In this document: piece after piece, positions 25,907 to 33,490 of the stretch
How the letters are laid out: every line of letters begins with the position of its first letter
Numbering within the stretch: position 1 is the first letter of the stretch
NCBI GenBank assembly: GCA_002344005.1
Contig: DDTD01000030.1
Coordinates: 1-37,551 of the forward strand
DNA: 37,551 bases
Direction: 5' to 3'
Origin: Ignavibacteria bacterium UBA2373
GTDB taxonomy: Bacteria; Bacteroidota; Ignavibacteria; Kapaibacteriales; UBA961
Notes under the pieces: model-generated
Database searches by the model: none
What the model saw: the letters and a program-made list of their open reading frames with translations, nothing else
What the model was told of the DNA's origin: nothing
Made by a program: the position numbers and the translations under genes

Positions 25907-26085
25907 AAGTTCTATAAGTCTTATGGGTTCTTTATCAGTACGTTTTTAAATTCAAACAGTGTGTCGAATCAGCCGAAATGGACGGGGTTGATTCCGTATT
26001 CAAATCTTATAGGTTTATGAAAAGCCAACCATCACCAAAATTCCCCTCATTGAGGGGTGGCAGACGCAGTCTGACGGGGTGGATT
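25759..26085. repeat. Anti-sigma 3'-end repeat, copy B
   Basis: Second copy of 23797-24124, in the same orientation, offset by about 1962 bases. It ends exactly where the toxin-derived sequence of 25292-25757 begins, so it marks a recombination junction. The copied coding part is not in frame with any start on the plus strand. Confidence 0.9.
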
Positions 26086-26204
26086 ATGTAACCAAACCGC
26101 GTCCCGCTTTTTTCGCCTTCCCCGTCGGGGAAGGATGGGATGGGGCTCATCGAAATGCGGTCATTGAGCCTGTCGAAATGCCTCATAGTTTTCAAAGAAC
26201 GGAG
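26041..26204. repeat. Composite repeat block b
   Basis: R1 (26043-26082), R2 (26118-26147), a TCATTGAGCCTGTCGAAATG stretch, and R3 (26181-26200). It sits between copy B and the 3' side of the immunity-like gene 26283-26582. Confidence 0.85.
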
Positions 26205-26282
26205 ATTTTGAAAGAGTTAGTCTATCAAATAATTATTTCTGTTCATCTCCCAAATTTTCCACATCAAACCTATAAATTCAAA

Positions 26283-26582
26283 TTATTCTTTTCTCATATA
26301 AACCCACGTTACCAACTTATCAAGTTCAGAAAATGGTTTATTTGTAAACACACACAATTCTTCGACTTCAGAAAAAGATAAATCTGCACAAACTTCAGTT
26401 GTTACCTCACTAATGTTTTCATAATCATCTTCATTAGGTTCTCTATCCAAATAATAAATAATTTTCATTTTTTTTAAACCCTCAAATCCCACTGCTATGG
26501 ATCTTATTGATGGGTATATCATTCCCAACAATGCCCTTTGTATAGATATTAAAAACTCTTTTCTTATTTCAATCTCTTCCAT
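26283..26582 (-). CDS. Small probable immunity protein
   Basis: A 99-residue acidic cytosolic protein (RKEFLISIQRALLGMIYPSI, IAVGFEGLKKMKIIYYLDRE, EDYENISEVTTEVCADLSF). The pattern of an N-terminal helix, a two-stranded hairpin with IIYYLDREPNEDD, and a second helix with xSxVxTEVxAD is one I have seen in small immunity-type proteins of unclassified families, but I cannot name it. It starts 28 nt after the stop of an orphan toxin frame (26610-26948), as immunity genes do. Confidence in coding is good; the immunity role is inferred. Confidence 0.6.
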   Translation of the reverse strand: MEEIEIRKEFLISIQRALLGMIYPSIRSIAVGFEGLKKMKIIYYLDREPNEDDYENISEVTTEVCADLSFSEVEELCVFTNKPFSELDKLVTWVYMRKE

Positions 26583-26609
26583 TTTTTCCCTTTCATTTTG
26601 TTTTCTCTG

Positions 26610-26948
26610 TTAAGGTGCAGATGAAACAATATTTTTACTCATCGCCTCCGCCACATCCCCAACAACCTCCTTCGCTTCTGTATTTATTTGAGTTAGCGGT
26701 GTATCCACACCGAGTGCTCCTAAGCCCGTTGTAAGTTCTAGTTCTCCAACTGTTACCGGATTGCGCAATGCAAAATTAGTTACACGAAGCCCAATATTTG
26801 CAATACCCGCTAACCTAATTTCTGCGCGGGCAATAACGACAAGCGGCGTAAGGAAAGCTGCCGTAGTTATATTCCTAAAGTCATCAATGGTATTTAACTT
26901 TGTACGTAAACGTCTATGGCTTGCTTCTCGGTCGGAGAGTGGGTAATT
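26610..26948 (-). pseudogene. Start-less orphan toxin C-terminus
   Basis: An open frame of 112 residues with no initiation codon near its beginning: NYPLSDREASHRRLRTKLN, then IDDFRNITTAAFLTPLVV, LRVTNFALRNP, ending SKNIVSSAP at TAA 26610-26612. It begins right after the stop of the upstream immunity-like gene, as when a toxin tip replaces the end of a larger polymorphic toxin. Its first 25 residues are shared at DNA level with the frame starting near 28063. The toxic activity is not recognisable. Confidence 0.5.
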
Positions 26949-27025
26949 TTACTAATTTCTCATAATCTTCTCCCTGTGTATGGTTTACGTACTCCTGTTT
27001 TCTGATATTCTATAAAGTCAAAAAA
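26871..27025. repeat. Immunity/toxin junction repeat, copy 1
   Basis: About 155 bases covering the 3' end of immunity-like gene 26960-27451 and the first codons of the following toxin frame. Matched by 28016-28154 with high identity except for a gap of about 16 bases. Confidence 0.85.
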
Positions 27026-27451
27026 AGTAAAATCAAAGCATACAAGGCCAGAATGAATGTCTTCATCTATACTGATATAAATATCATCAATTAAAAAGGG
27101 AGGTGTCTTATTAAAAATAGTGGATATTTCGTCTAAACACTTTATTCGAAATATTTTTTCATCTATAAATTCGACATCTGAATCTAATTCAAACAGAACA
27201 GACTTATATGATGGGTTCGTAATTTCTACATAATGGATGTATCCATTCTTGAAAAATAAATGTAGCTTACATAATAATGAACCATATAATATATTTTCTT
27301 TTAAATGAACAATATTATACTCATCACCTATCTTGTTGTTATGTGCATTTATATCAAATATAGCCAAATTCGTTTTGGCAAAATCCGAGTATGTGAAATC
27401 ACGGTGTATTTGTAGCTCATCTGTTAAGTGTAACATTCCATTTTTAACCAT
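26960..27451 (-). CDS. Probable immunity protein, paralogue of 28089-28574
   Basis: A 163-residue cytosolic protein with GGAG upstream of its ATG. It ends FFDFIEYQKTGVRKPYTGRRL-like, nearly identical to the end of 28089-28574, while the rest is only distantly similar (LHLTDEL/LQLSDEL, FTYSDF/FTLTEF, ITNPSY/LFNPSH, FLIDDIYI/FNIDDICV). Both proteins therefore belong to one family whose C-terminus has been homogenised. It lies 8 nt after the stop of toxin frame 27460-27771, its likely cognate. Confidence 0.65.
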   Translation of the reverse strand: MVKNGMLHLTDELQIHRDFTYSDFAKTNLAIFDINAHNNKIGDEYNIVHLKENILYGSLLCKLHLFFKNGYIHYVEITNPSYKSVLFELDSDVEFIDEKIFRIKCLDEISTIFNKTPPFLIDDIYISIDEDIHSGLVCFDFTFFDFIEYQKTGVRKPYTGRRL

Positions 27452-27459
27452 TTACTCTC

Positions 27460-27771
27460 CTATGGGTCTAAAATTACTTTATATAAAGGTCTAAGCACAG
27501 TTGCTCCGTTTTGTATAACTATTTGTGGCAACTCGTCCATTGAAGGAGGAGTCGTTACATTTGGGTTGGCTAAACATTGTCCAAATGCTGCTTGCGTAGT
27601 TTGAACTACTTCATAGACCTGCAACTCGTTATAAGCGTATCTTATCTGTACACCATTTTGATATCCTGACATTGTTAGCCCCGAACGTAAAGCGCCGTTT
27701 ATTGTTGAAAAAAAACTGCCCCGTACTTCCATCGCACGAGCACTACCTACCACTTGTGTTCCTACTTTCAA
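27460..27771 (-). pseudogene. Orphan toxin domain, C-terminal piece
   Basis: A 103-residue piece starting ITLKVGTQVVGSARAMEVR and ending ATVLRPLYKVILDP. The start at 27771 is a TTG inside what was a continuous frame: the previous piece ends YPSVDQFRE and a one-base shift joins it to ITLKVGTQ. The layout FRExTLKxGT ... AFGQCLANPNV ... QIVIQNGA ... PLYKVIL resembles toxin tips of Rhs-type polymorphic toxins. I cannot name the enzyme class. Disabled by frameshift unless translated by reinitiation. Confidence 0.5.
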
Positions 27772-27773
27772 CG

Positions 27774-28001
27774 TTATTCTCTAAACTGATCAACACTCGG
27801 GTAATATTGATTTCCTTGTAAATTTTGCGCCCATTGAACATTATTACTGCTCTGATTAGCAACAACTTGCCTTGTATTCGGATTACTTGCAACTGCACCA
27901 CCTGTCGAGTACGCTGCTGCTCTGGTGGCAAGTCCAATAGAACCAATCTCATACGAAAAAGCAAGATCTCCAATACCAGTAAAGAGAAACGGCGTAACCA
28001 A
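27774..28001 (-). pseudogene. Orphan toxin, pre-toxin piece
   Basis: A 75-residue piece beginning at a TTG: TPFLFTGIGDLAFSYEIGS, AAYSTGGAVASNPNTRQ, NLQGNQYYPSVDQFRE. It precedes 27460-27771 in a different frame. Further upstream (28005-28063) the shared NYPLSDRE...NTIDDFRN sequence is present but broken by a deletion, stops and another frame change. The pieces together formed one toxin tip, now with at least three lesions. Confidence 0.5.
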
Positions 28002-28015
28002 AGCTCCGCAACAAA

Positions 28016-28154
28016 ATTCCTAAAGTCATCAATGGTATTTAACCCTATGCGTCTTCTCGGTCGGAGAGTGGGTAATTTTACTAATTTCTCATAATCTTCT
28101 CCCTGTGTATGGTTTACGTATTCCTGTTTTCTGATATTCTATAAAGTCAAAAAA
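28016..28154. repeat. Immunity/toxin junction repeat, copy 2
   Basis: Partner of 26871-27025. It spans the 3' end of immunity-like gene 28089-28574 and the start of the adjoining toxin remnant. Confidence 0.85.
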
Positions 28155-28574
28155 TATAAAGCCCAAAACATGTGACATATCATGATGATTCATCACCAAA
28201 AAAACACATATGTCATCAATATTGAAAGGCGGATATTGGGCAAATTCTCTCAGTAATAAATCTTGACATTGCTGAAAAAATGTTGCATCATCACGAAAGA
28301 CTACTGCATTATCAAGAATATTTATCTCTGTATGTGATGGATTAAATAATGAAACCATGTGTATTGTATTAGCTATGAAACCTAAACACATTCTACATTC
28401 CAAACCATGTACAAAAATTGCTCTTGGTAACCAGACTTGTACACTGTCTATATTACGATTTACAGTTTGTACAATAGCTGTCTTTGCTACATCGGATTGT
28501 AAAAATTCTGTGAGTGTAAAATTTTTACTCACACATAGTTCATCTGATAATTGTAGAATACTATTGTGAATCAT
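28089..28574 (-). CDS. Probable orphan immunity protein
   Basis: A 161-residue cytosolic protein, the paralogue of 26960-27451; its last 20 residues are almost identical. Its own toxin should lie upstream, to the right, but there only repeat block c is found, so the gene is an orphan immunity gene. Retention of immunity without the toxin fits protection against toxins of kin or neighbours (inference). Confidence 0.6.
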   Translation of the reverse strand: MIHNSILQLSDELCVSKNFTLTEFLQSDVAKTAIVQTVNRNIDSVQVWLPRAIFVHGLECRMCLGFIANTIHMVSLFNPSHTEINILDNAVVFRDDATFFQQCQDLLLREFAQYPPFNIDDICVFLVMNHHDMSHVLGFIFFDFIEYQKTGIRKPYTGRRL

Positions 28575-28619
28575 AATGTTTTATATGTGAAATTAATAGT
28601 AAATATTTTCCTGTCTCTA

Positions 28620-28845
28620 TCACCATCCCATCCCTGCGGGATTCCGTGACGCGATGAATTTCAAAAATTCCCCTCATTGAGGGGTGGCAGACGCAGTCTG
28701 ACGGGGTGGATTATTTTCATATTCTATAAACCTTTAATCCCTATGGGATTGAATGAAACTCCGCCTCGCTTTTTTCGCCTTCCCCGTCGGGGAATTGGGA
28801 TGGGGCTAATCGAAATGCCTCATAGTTTTCAAAGAACGGAGAGAA
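28620..28845. repeat. Composite repeat block c
   Basis: Contains ATCCCTGCGGGATT, R1 (28670-28710), the TATTCTATAAAC then TTTAATCCCTATGGGATT then GAATGAAACTCCGCC run, a shortened R2 (28770-28807) and R3 (28818-28838). The 28575-28867 gap between genes holds nothing else. Confidence 0.85.
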
Positions 28846-28867
28846 AGCCATCGTAAGGGGCTTTGCT

Positions 28868-29557
28868 TTATGCTATAAGTTCTGAATACTGTAATTTTGC
28901 AATTTTCATATCTTGCTTATTTGCTTCTATCTGTTTTAAAAATTCATCTCGATTATCTTGTTTTTTTTTCAATTCCTCTAGCCAAGTATCAAACTTACCA
29001 TACCAAATTTCGAACATCTTCATATTCCAATTTTTACTTACCTGTTCAATTTGATTGAAAACGTATTGAACTTGTATCTGGTCACCTGTATACAAACAAG
29101 CATAAAATTTAAATTCAAATAATGATGCGACTTTTCCTGAGTTAAATTTACACGTAATATCGTTTTCCAAAACATTATCTATCAAGGAAAACAATGTTTC
29201 TAAACTAACATTTTCAGCAAATAAAATTGACACTTGTTTTTTTAAGCACTCAATAGCTTCATTAAAATAGGTACTATGTTTCAAGTAAGGTATATCAAAT
29301 TGTAATCCCTTATTATTTTTTGGTGCAAAGTAAATAAAAGGTGCATCCAAGCATTTTTTTACATCATCTTTCCATAGTGGATAGCATACAAAAAGTGGTC
29401 GATATTCTTCTGAATGCGGTAGTTTAATCAATTCTACTCCAATGATGGAACAACCAACTACTCTGTAAAGCTTATTCTGTGCAAATGCTGAAAGCTGAGG
29501 AACGGAACTTAACCATTCCTCAGTAATTCTTTTTTTTATTTCTTTTTCTATTGCCAT
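28868..29557 (-). CDS. Probable immunity protein of the frameshifted toxin
   Basis: A 229-residue cytosolic protein starting 3 nt after the toxin stop. N-terminal part: KKRITEEWLSSVPQLSAFAQ, VVGCSIIGVELIKLPHSEE, FVCYPLWKDDVKKCLDA. C-terminal part: long charged helices (GKFDTWLEELKKKQDNRDEF, ANKQDMKIAKLQYSEL). I do not recognise a family. Coding potential is clear; the immunity role comes from position and from the same layout at the three other cassettes. Confidence 0.6.
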   Translation of the reverse strand: MAIEKEIKKRITEEWLSSVPQLSAFAQNKLYRVVGCSIIGVELIKLPHSEEYRPLFVCYPLWKDDVKKCLDAPFIYFAPKNNKGLQFDIPYLKHSTYFNEAIECLKKQVSILFAENVSLETLFSLIDNVLENDITCKFNSGKVASLFEFKFYACLYTGDQIQVQYVFNQIEQVSKNWNMKMFEIWYGKFDTWLEELKKKQDNRDEFLKQIEANKQDMKIAKLQYSELIA

Positions 29558-29560
29558 TTT

Positions 29561-29903
29561 TTAAGGTCTAATTATTTGAATTGGTAATCTAAAATTCCTT
29601 GTGTATTTGTTGAATTGGGCAGGACTCATCACAGCATTGCCAAATTTAAAATCTATTAGTATTATCCAAAACATCTAAAATTCCCCTATTCCCAACTCCA
29701 TTATTAAATGAATGATTGATAAGTAAACCTCTATCTCCAATTCTGTTTTCAGCTAATGTTGCAGCCTTTTGAACTAGCTGTGGATTTGTAAGTCCCGTCT
29801 TACCAACACCCTCCAGAAACGGTTGTTCTTTGAACCTCAAAGCATCATCTAATGTCTCCGAACCCGCCACCTCATCAACTTTACCAATCCACTTTTCGCC
29901 TAA
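29561..29903 (-). pseudogene. Frameshifted orphan toxin C-terminus
   Basis: The frame opens just after a TGA (29904-29906) with LGEKWIGKVDEVAGSETLDD, ALRFKEQPFLEGVGKTGLTN, LAENRIGDRGLLINHSFNNG and ends early at TAA 29646-29648 after DNTNRF. Removing one T from AGATTTTAAATTT extends it as KFGNAVMSPAQFNKYTRNF, then RLPIQIIRP, to a TAA at 29561-29563, 3 nt before the immunity gene. That endpoint supports a one-base insertion in a once-intact toxin tip. No start codon or secretion domain is present. The toxin family is not recognised. Confidence 0.6.
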
Positions 29904-30230
29904 TCATGGTTGAGTGACTTTGCTTTATACTTTTGATGCCTTGCCAAAATTACTCATTTTTTGGCTGAACACGATTGTATTGACTCAATGATTCGGCAAT
30001 TTGCCAAGCACAGGTCATAAAGATGGAAAAAAAAACCCTCATTGAGGGGTGGCAGACGCAGTCTGACGGGGTGGATTATTTTCATAGAACACATATTCTA
30101 TAAACGTGTAATCCCTGCGGGATTGAATGAAACTCCGCCCCACTTTTTTTGCCTTCCGGGGGCTGTATGAACTTCCCGATGCTATGCTTGAAATTACGGC
30201 ATGACAGAAGATAAAAAAAGATGAAAATAC
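29904..30230. other. Intergenic region with repeat block d
   Basis: The 327 bases between the last toxin remnant and the glycosyltransferase gene hold composite repeat block d (30033-30160). On the minus strand a 20-codon open stretch (CAWQIAESLSQYNRVQPKNE, near 29965-30025) could be a transposase scrap, but it is too short to assign. No gene is called. Confidence 0.5.
30033..30160. repeat. Composite repeat block d (partial)
   Basis: R1 (30034-30073), then the TATTCTATAAAC / GTGTAATCCCTGCGGGATT / GAATGAAACTCCGCC run as in block c, then a decayed R2. R3 is absent. It is the right border of the toxin-immunity array. Confidence 0.8.
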
Positions 30231-31376
30231 CTAAAGATGTTTTTCAATAAAATCAACAAGCCGTTCACTGTCATGCTGCCATGTATAATGTGCATTGGCA
30301 TATTTCATTCCGTTTTCCGCCATGGTGTGGGTGTCTGCGCTTAATAATTGTTCAATTCCTTGAGCAATATCTTCGGGATTTTCGCAATTAACAGCAATAC
30401 CGCCGCCTGTTTGATGTATTAATCGTTGCAAGGGTGCGGCTAATGAAGTCAGCATGGGTTTACCGCACAATAAATAATCAAAATTTTTATTGCTGATGGT
30501 ATTATTGATAAATCCATTGACACGATAGGGTGTAATGCCAAAATCAATATCCGAATAAAGTTGCGGCAAATCCTCCGCATCATAGACTCCCGTAAAAGTA
30601 ATAGCATGGGCAGAAGGCAATGAAGCGGCAAGGGTGCGCAAATACTGCTCTTCACTTCCTTCGCCGGAAATAATTAGACGAATATGGGGAAAAGATGTAA
30701 AAGCATTATCAAAACCTCGAATAAAGGTATCTAAGCCGCGATCATTGGTTAAATAACCATGATAGCCGAAGACTGATGGTTTTTCGCTGACCCCTTTTTT
30801 TACATTGTCAAATTCTCGAATTTCCGGTGTATTATGCACAATGGCTATATGTTCATCGGGAAGTGCATATAAATGCTGCAATCGTTGTTTATGTTCATCG
30901 CATACGACAATAATTCCTTTTGATTTATTGACAGCATCTTTTTCAATATAATCGGGCAATCGTGCGGTATGGGTTAAAAAACGGAGAATGGGATTGGAAT
31001 TATATTTATTCCATACTCTCATTGCTTCGGGATATGGTTCCGCCATATCAATAAGCACGGGTATATGATGTTTTCGCGCCGCCAAAGCAGCCGAGCCGGT
31101 AATAAGCATTTCGCGCGTGAGGATAAGATCGGGTTTCCAACGTTCAATTGCTCCCATAATCCCACCTGTATAAACAGGGCTGTAGGGAATACATTGCGAG
31201 AGCAGAGTGGGCGATTGTGCAAGGTATAAACATTCCTCGGACGGTGCGGATTTATGTCGGGGCATACGTGCTACAATATAGACCTGATGCCCGGCTTGGC
31301 GTAAACTGCGCACAATTTTTTCGGCACGCACTTCAGGCGGATAGCCCACTTGTAAAACATGTAAAATTTTTGCCAT
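30231..31376 (-). CDS. Glycosyltransferase family 4 (GT-B fold)
   Basis: A 381-residue enzyme with an N-terminal acceptor domain (MAKILHVLQVGYPPEVRAEK, RSLRQAGHQVYIVARMP) and a C-terminal nucleotide-sugar domain. The latter contains FGYHGYLTNDRGLDTFIRGF, LIISGEGSEEQYLRTLA, ITFTGVYDAEDLPQLYSDID and the donor-site region TISNKNFDYLLCGKPMLTS. Length is typical of GT4. It follows queC by 9 nt and is probably co-transcribed, though the two functions are unrelated. Likely role: cell-surface polysaccharide or glycolipid synthesis; sugar specificity cannot be read from the sequence. Confidence 0.88.
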   Translation of the reverse strand: MAKILHVLQVGYPPEVRAEKIVRSLRQAGHQVYIVARMPRHKSAPSEECLYLAQSPTLLSQCIPYSPVYTGGIMGAIERWKPDLILTREMLITGSAALAARKHHIPVLIDMAEPYPEAMRVWNKYNSNPILRFLTHTARLPDYIEKDAVNKSKGIIVVCDEHKQRLQHLYALPDEHIAIVHNTPEIREFDNVKKGVSEKPSVFGYHGYLTNDRGLDTFIRGFDNAFTSFPHIRLIISGEGSEEQYLRTLAASLPSAHAITFTGVYDAEDLPQLYSDIDFGITPYRVNGFINNTISNKNFDYLLCGKPMLTSLAAPLQRLIHQTGGGIAVNCENPEDIAQGIEQLLSADTHTMAENGMKYANAHYTWQHDSERLVDFIEKHL

Positions 31377-31385
31377 AGTGCTTTA

Positions 31386-32081
31386 TTAATAGTCGGGACG
31401 ATGATTATAGGGCAAAGGGTCATGTGCTCCGGCACGTGCAAAACCACGCAGTCGCAATGCACAGGAATCACATTCACCGCAAGCGATGGTCTCTCCCTGA
31501 TAACAGCTCCATGTTTTTTCAAAGGGCACTCCCAATTCAATACCTTTTTCTACAATCTGCTGTTTTGTGAAATGAAGAAGCGGCGTGCGGATATGGCATT
31601 GTGTTTCGGGTTTTGTGCCGGTGTTGATAACTTGTTGAAAAGCTGCAAAAAATTCTTCACGGCAATCGGGGTAGCCGCTACTGTCATCTTGCACAGCACC
31701 TATAAAGAGAGCCGCTGCGCCGAGGACTTCCGCCCAACTTGTTGCTATGGCAAGTATATTGGCATTACGAAAGGGCACATAGCTGATGGGAATATCATTT
31801 GCATTCAAATCAGGTTGCGGCACATCAATGGCGCGGTCGGTCAGACAACTGCCGCCAATGGCAGCAAGGTGACTTATGTCCACAACAAGCCGATGTTCCG
31901 CATTGTAATAATCCGCAATATCATGAAATGATTGGAGTTCCCGCTCTTGTGTTCTTTGTCCATAATTCACATGCAATGCCGCAAGACGATACTCTTTGCC
32001 TGCAATAGCCATGCAGACTGTTGAGTCCATGCCACCACTTAATAAGACCACCGCTAAGGGTAACTGTGCTGCTTCTGTCAT
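31386..32081 (-). CDS. queC: 7-cyano-7-deazaguanine synthase QueC
   Basis: This enzyme converts 7-carboxy-7-deazaguanine to preQ0 with ATP and ammonia, in queuosine and 7-deazapurine synthesis. Taken from ATG 32081 (231 residues) rather than the TTG at 32096, because a GGA lies at the right distance and the family begins close to the P-loop. SGGMDSTVCM at residues 15-24 is the PP-loop ATP site; LHVNYGQRTQEREL and SYVPFRNANILAIA are family signatures; CYQGETIACGECDSC near 190-205 provides the zinc cysteines. No other queuosine gene is in the window. Confidence 0.95.
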   Translation of the reverse strand: MTEAAQLPLAVVLLSGGMDSTVCMAIAGKEYRLAALHVNYGQRTQERELQSFHDIADYYNAEHRLVVDISHLAAIGGSCLTDRAIDVPQPDLNANDIPISYVPFRNANILAIATSWAEVLGAAALFIGAVQDDSSGYPDCREEFFAAFQQVINTGTKPETQCHIRTPLLHFTKQQIVEKGIELGVPFEKTWSCYQGETIACGECDSCALRLRGFARAGAHDPLPYNHRPDY

Positions 32082-32116
32082 TCTATCCACTATCAAAAAT
32101 TCACAAAGTATATGTG

Positions 32117-32124
32117 CAAAATTA
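32117..32124 (-). promoter_or_regulatory. -7 box upstream of queC
   Basis: On the minus strand TAATTTTG fits TAnnTTTG, about 36 nt upstream of the queC ATG. No clear TTTG at -33. Confidence 0.45.
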
Positions 32125-32213
32125 GGGAGAGTTGCCGATTGTCTATCGTAAAAAGAAAAAGAAAATCCTACGATAATGCAATGAAGCTATGTATTGAAAT
32201 GGCTTTTTTGCAT

Positions 32214-32249
32214 AAAAAAGCGATTATCCGCCAAAACAGATAATCGCTT
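32214..32249 (-). terminator. Rho-independent terminator after hpd
   Basis: Read on the minus strand: AAGCGATTATC, a 10-base loop, GATAATCGCTT, then a T-run. The 11-bp stem is perfect. It lies 30 nt after the hpd stop and ends the hmgA-hpd operon. Confidence 0.92.
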
Positions 32250-32278
32250 GTGGAAAAGTTTTTGCTCTTGGTCAAATA

Positions 32279-33430
32279 TTACAAAGTGCCGCGGCGTGCT
32301 TGCTCTGCTTCTATGGACTCAAATAATGCTTTGAAATTACCTTTGCCGAATGATTTAGCACCCTTGCGTTGAATAATTTCAAAAAATAATGTGGGGCGAT
32401 CTTCTACCGGTTTAGTAAAAATTTGCAATAAATATCCTTCTTCATCACGATCCACCATTATGCCCAATTCTTTTAATAATGCTAAATCTTCTTCAATGAT
32501 GCCTACTCTTTCGCCGACAGTATCATAATATTCGCCGGGCACATGAAGAAATTCCACGCCATGTTTTCTCATTTCTCTTACCGAGTGAATAATATCATTG
32601 GTTGCAATGGCAATATGCTGACATCCTGCACCTTGATAAAAATCCAAATATTCTTCAATTTGTGATTTTTTTAATCCTTGAGCAGGTTCATTAATAGGAA
32701 ATTTAATTCTGCCATTACCATTGCTCATGACTTTGCTCATCAATGCGGTGTATTGTGTGGAAATATCTTTATCATCAAAGGTCACTAAATTGGCAAATCC
32801 CATAACATCATGATAAAATTTTGCCCAAGTATTCATGTGCCCGAGTTCAACATTACCCACCATGTGGTCAATATAGCGAAAACCCATTGATGGCGGATTA
32901 TATTCAGATTTCCATGGAATAAATCCGGGTAAAAATGTGCCGGAATAATTATTTCTTTCCACGAATATATGGACAGTATCGCCATAGGTGTGAATACCCG
33001 CAGTGATCACTCTGCCGAATTCATCGAACATTTCTTTTGGTTCTTGATAGGATTTTGCACCGCGCTCTATTGTTTTATTGTAAGCATCAACGGCATCGTC
33101 CACCCACAGCGCAATAACTTTGACGCCATCGCCATGACGACGGAGATGGTCTGCAATATCACCATCGGGCTTAAGAGGCGTTGTAAGAACAAGGCGAATT
33201 TTATCTTGCACCACCACATACGATGTGCGGTCTTTTATGCCTGTTTCAAGTCCTGCATACGCCAAGGATTGAAAACCAAAAGCTGTTTTATAAAAATGTG
33301 CGGCTTGTTTGGCATTGCCCACATATAACTCGACATAATCGGTGCCGTTTATAGGAAAAAAATCTTCTGCATCGGCAAATACTTTTTCAGTGCTGTATGA
33401 ATAATTTTGTACCGTTGTTAAATCTTTCAT
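32279..33430 (-). CDS. hpd: 4-hydroxyphenylpyruvate dioxygenase
   Basis: An Fe(II) enzyme of tyrosine catabolism that converts 4-hydroxyphenylpyruvate to homogentisate. The 383 residues contain two VOC domains: DYVELYVGNAKQAAHFYKTA starts the N-terminal one and GFRYIDHMVGNVELGHMNTW the catalytic one. The iron triad H189 (YIDHM), H272 (CQHIAIAT) and E351 (FFEIIQR) is intact. The C-terminal FEIIQRKGAKSFGKGNFKAL gate helix is full length. It lies 60 nt downstream of hmgA, whose product uses homogentisate, so the two consecutive steps are co-transcribed. No fumarylacetoacetase or maleylacetoacetate isomerase is in the window. Confidence 0.96.
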   Translation of the reverse strand: MKDLTTVQNYSYSTEKVFADAEDFFPINGTDYVELYVGNAKQAAHFYKTAFGFQSLAYAGLETGIKDRTSYVVVQDKIRLVLTTPLKPDGDIADHLRRHGDGVKVIALWVDDAVDAYNKTIERGAKSYQEPKEMFDEFGRVITAGIHTYGDTVHIFVERNNYSGTFLPGFIPWKSEYNPPSMGFRYIDHMVGNVELGHMNTWAKFYHDVMGFANLVTFDDKDISTQYTALMSKVMSNGNGRIKFPINEPAQGLKKSQIEEYLDFYQGAGCQHIAIATNDIIHSVREMRKHGVEFLHVPGEYYDTVGERVGIIEEDLALLKELGIMVDRDEEGYLLQIFTKPVEDRPTLFFEIIQRKGAKSFGKGNFKALFESIEAEQARRGTL

Positions 33431-33490
33431 GATAGTATTAAAAAAAGAATATGAAAAAATATCGAATATAATAAAGTGAAAAATCAGTGT

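Noticed and set aside
29965..30025. Transposase fragment
   Set aside because: Only about 20 codons; no catalytic motif or terminal repeats, so it cannot be assigned.
24079..30160. CRISPR array from the recurring repeats
   Set aside because: Copies are thousands of bases apart, composite and variable in length, with genes between them; no regular spacers.
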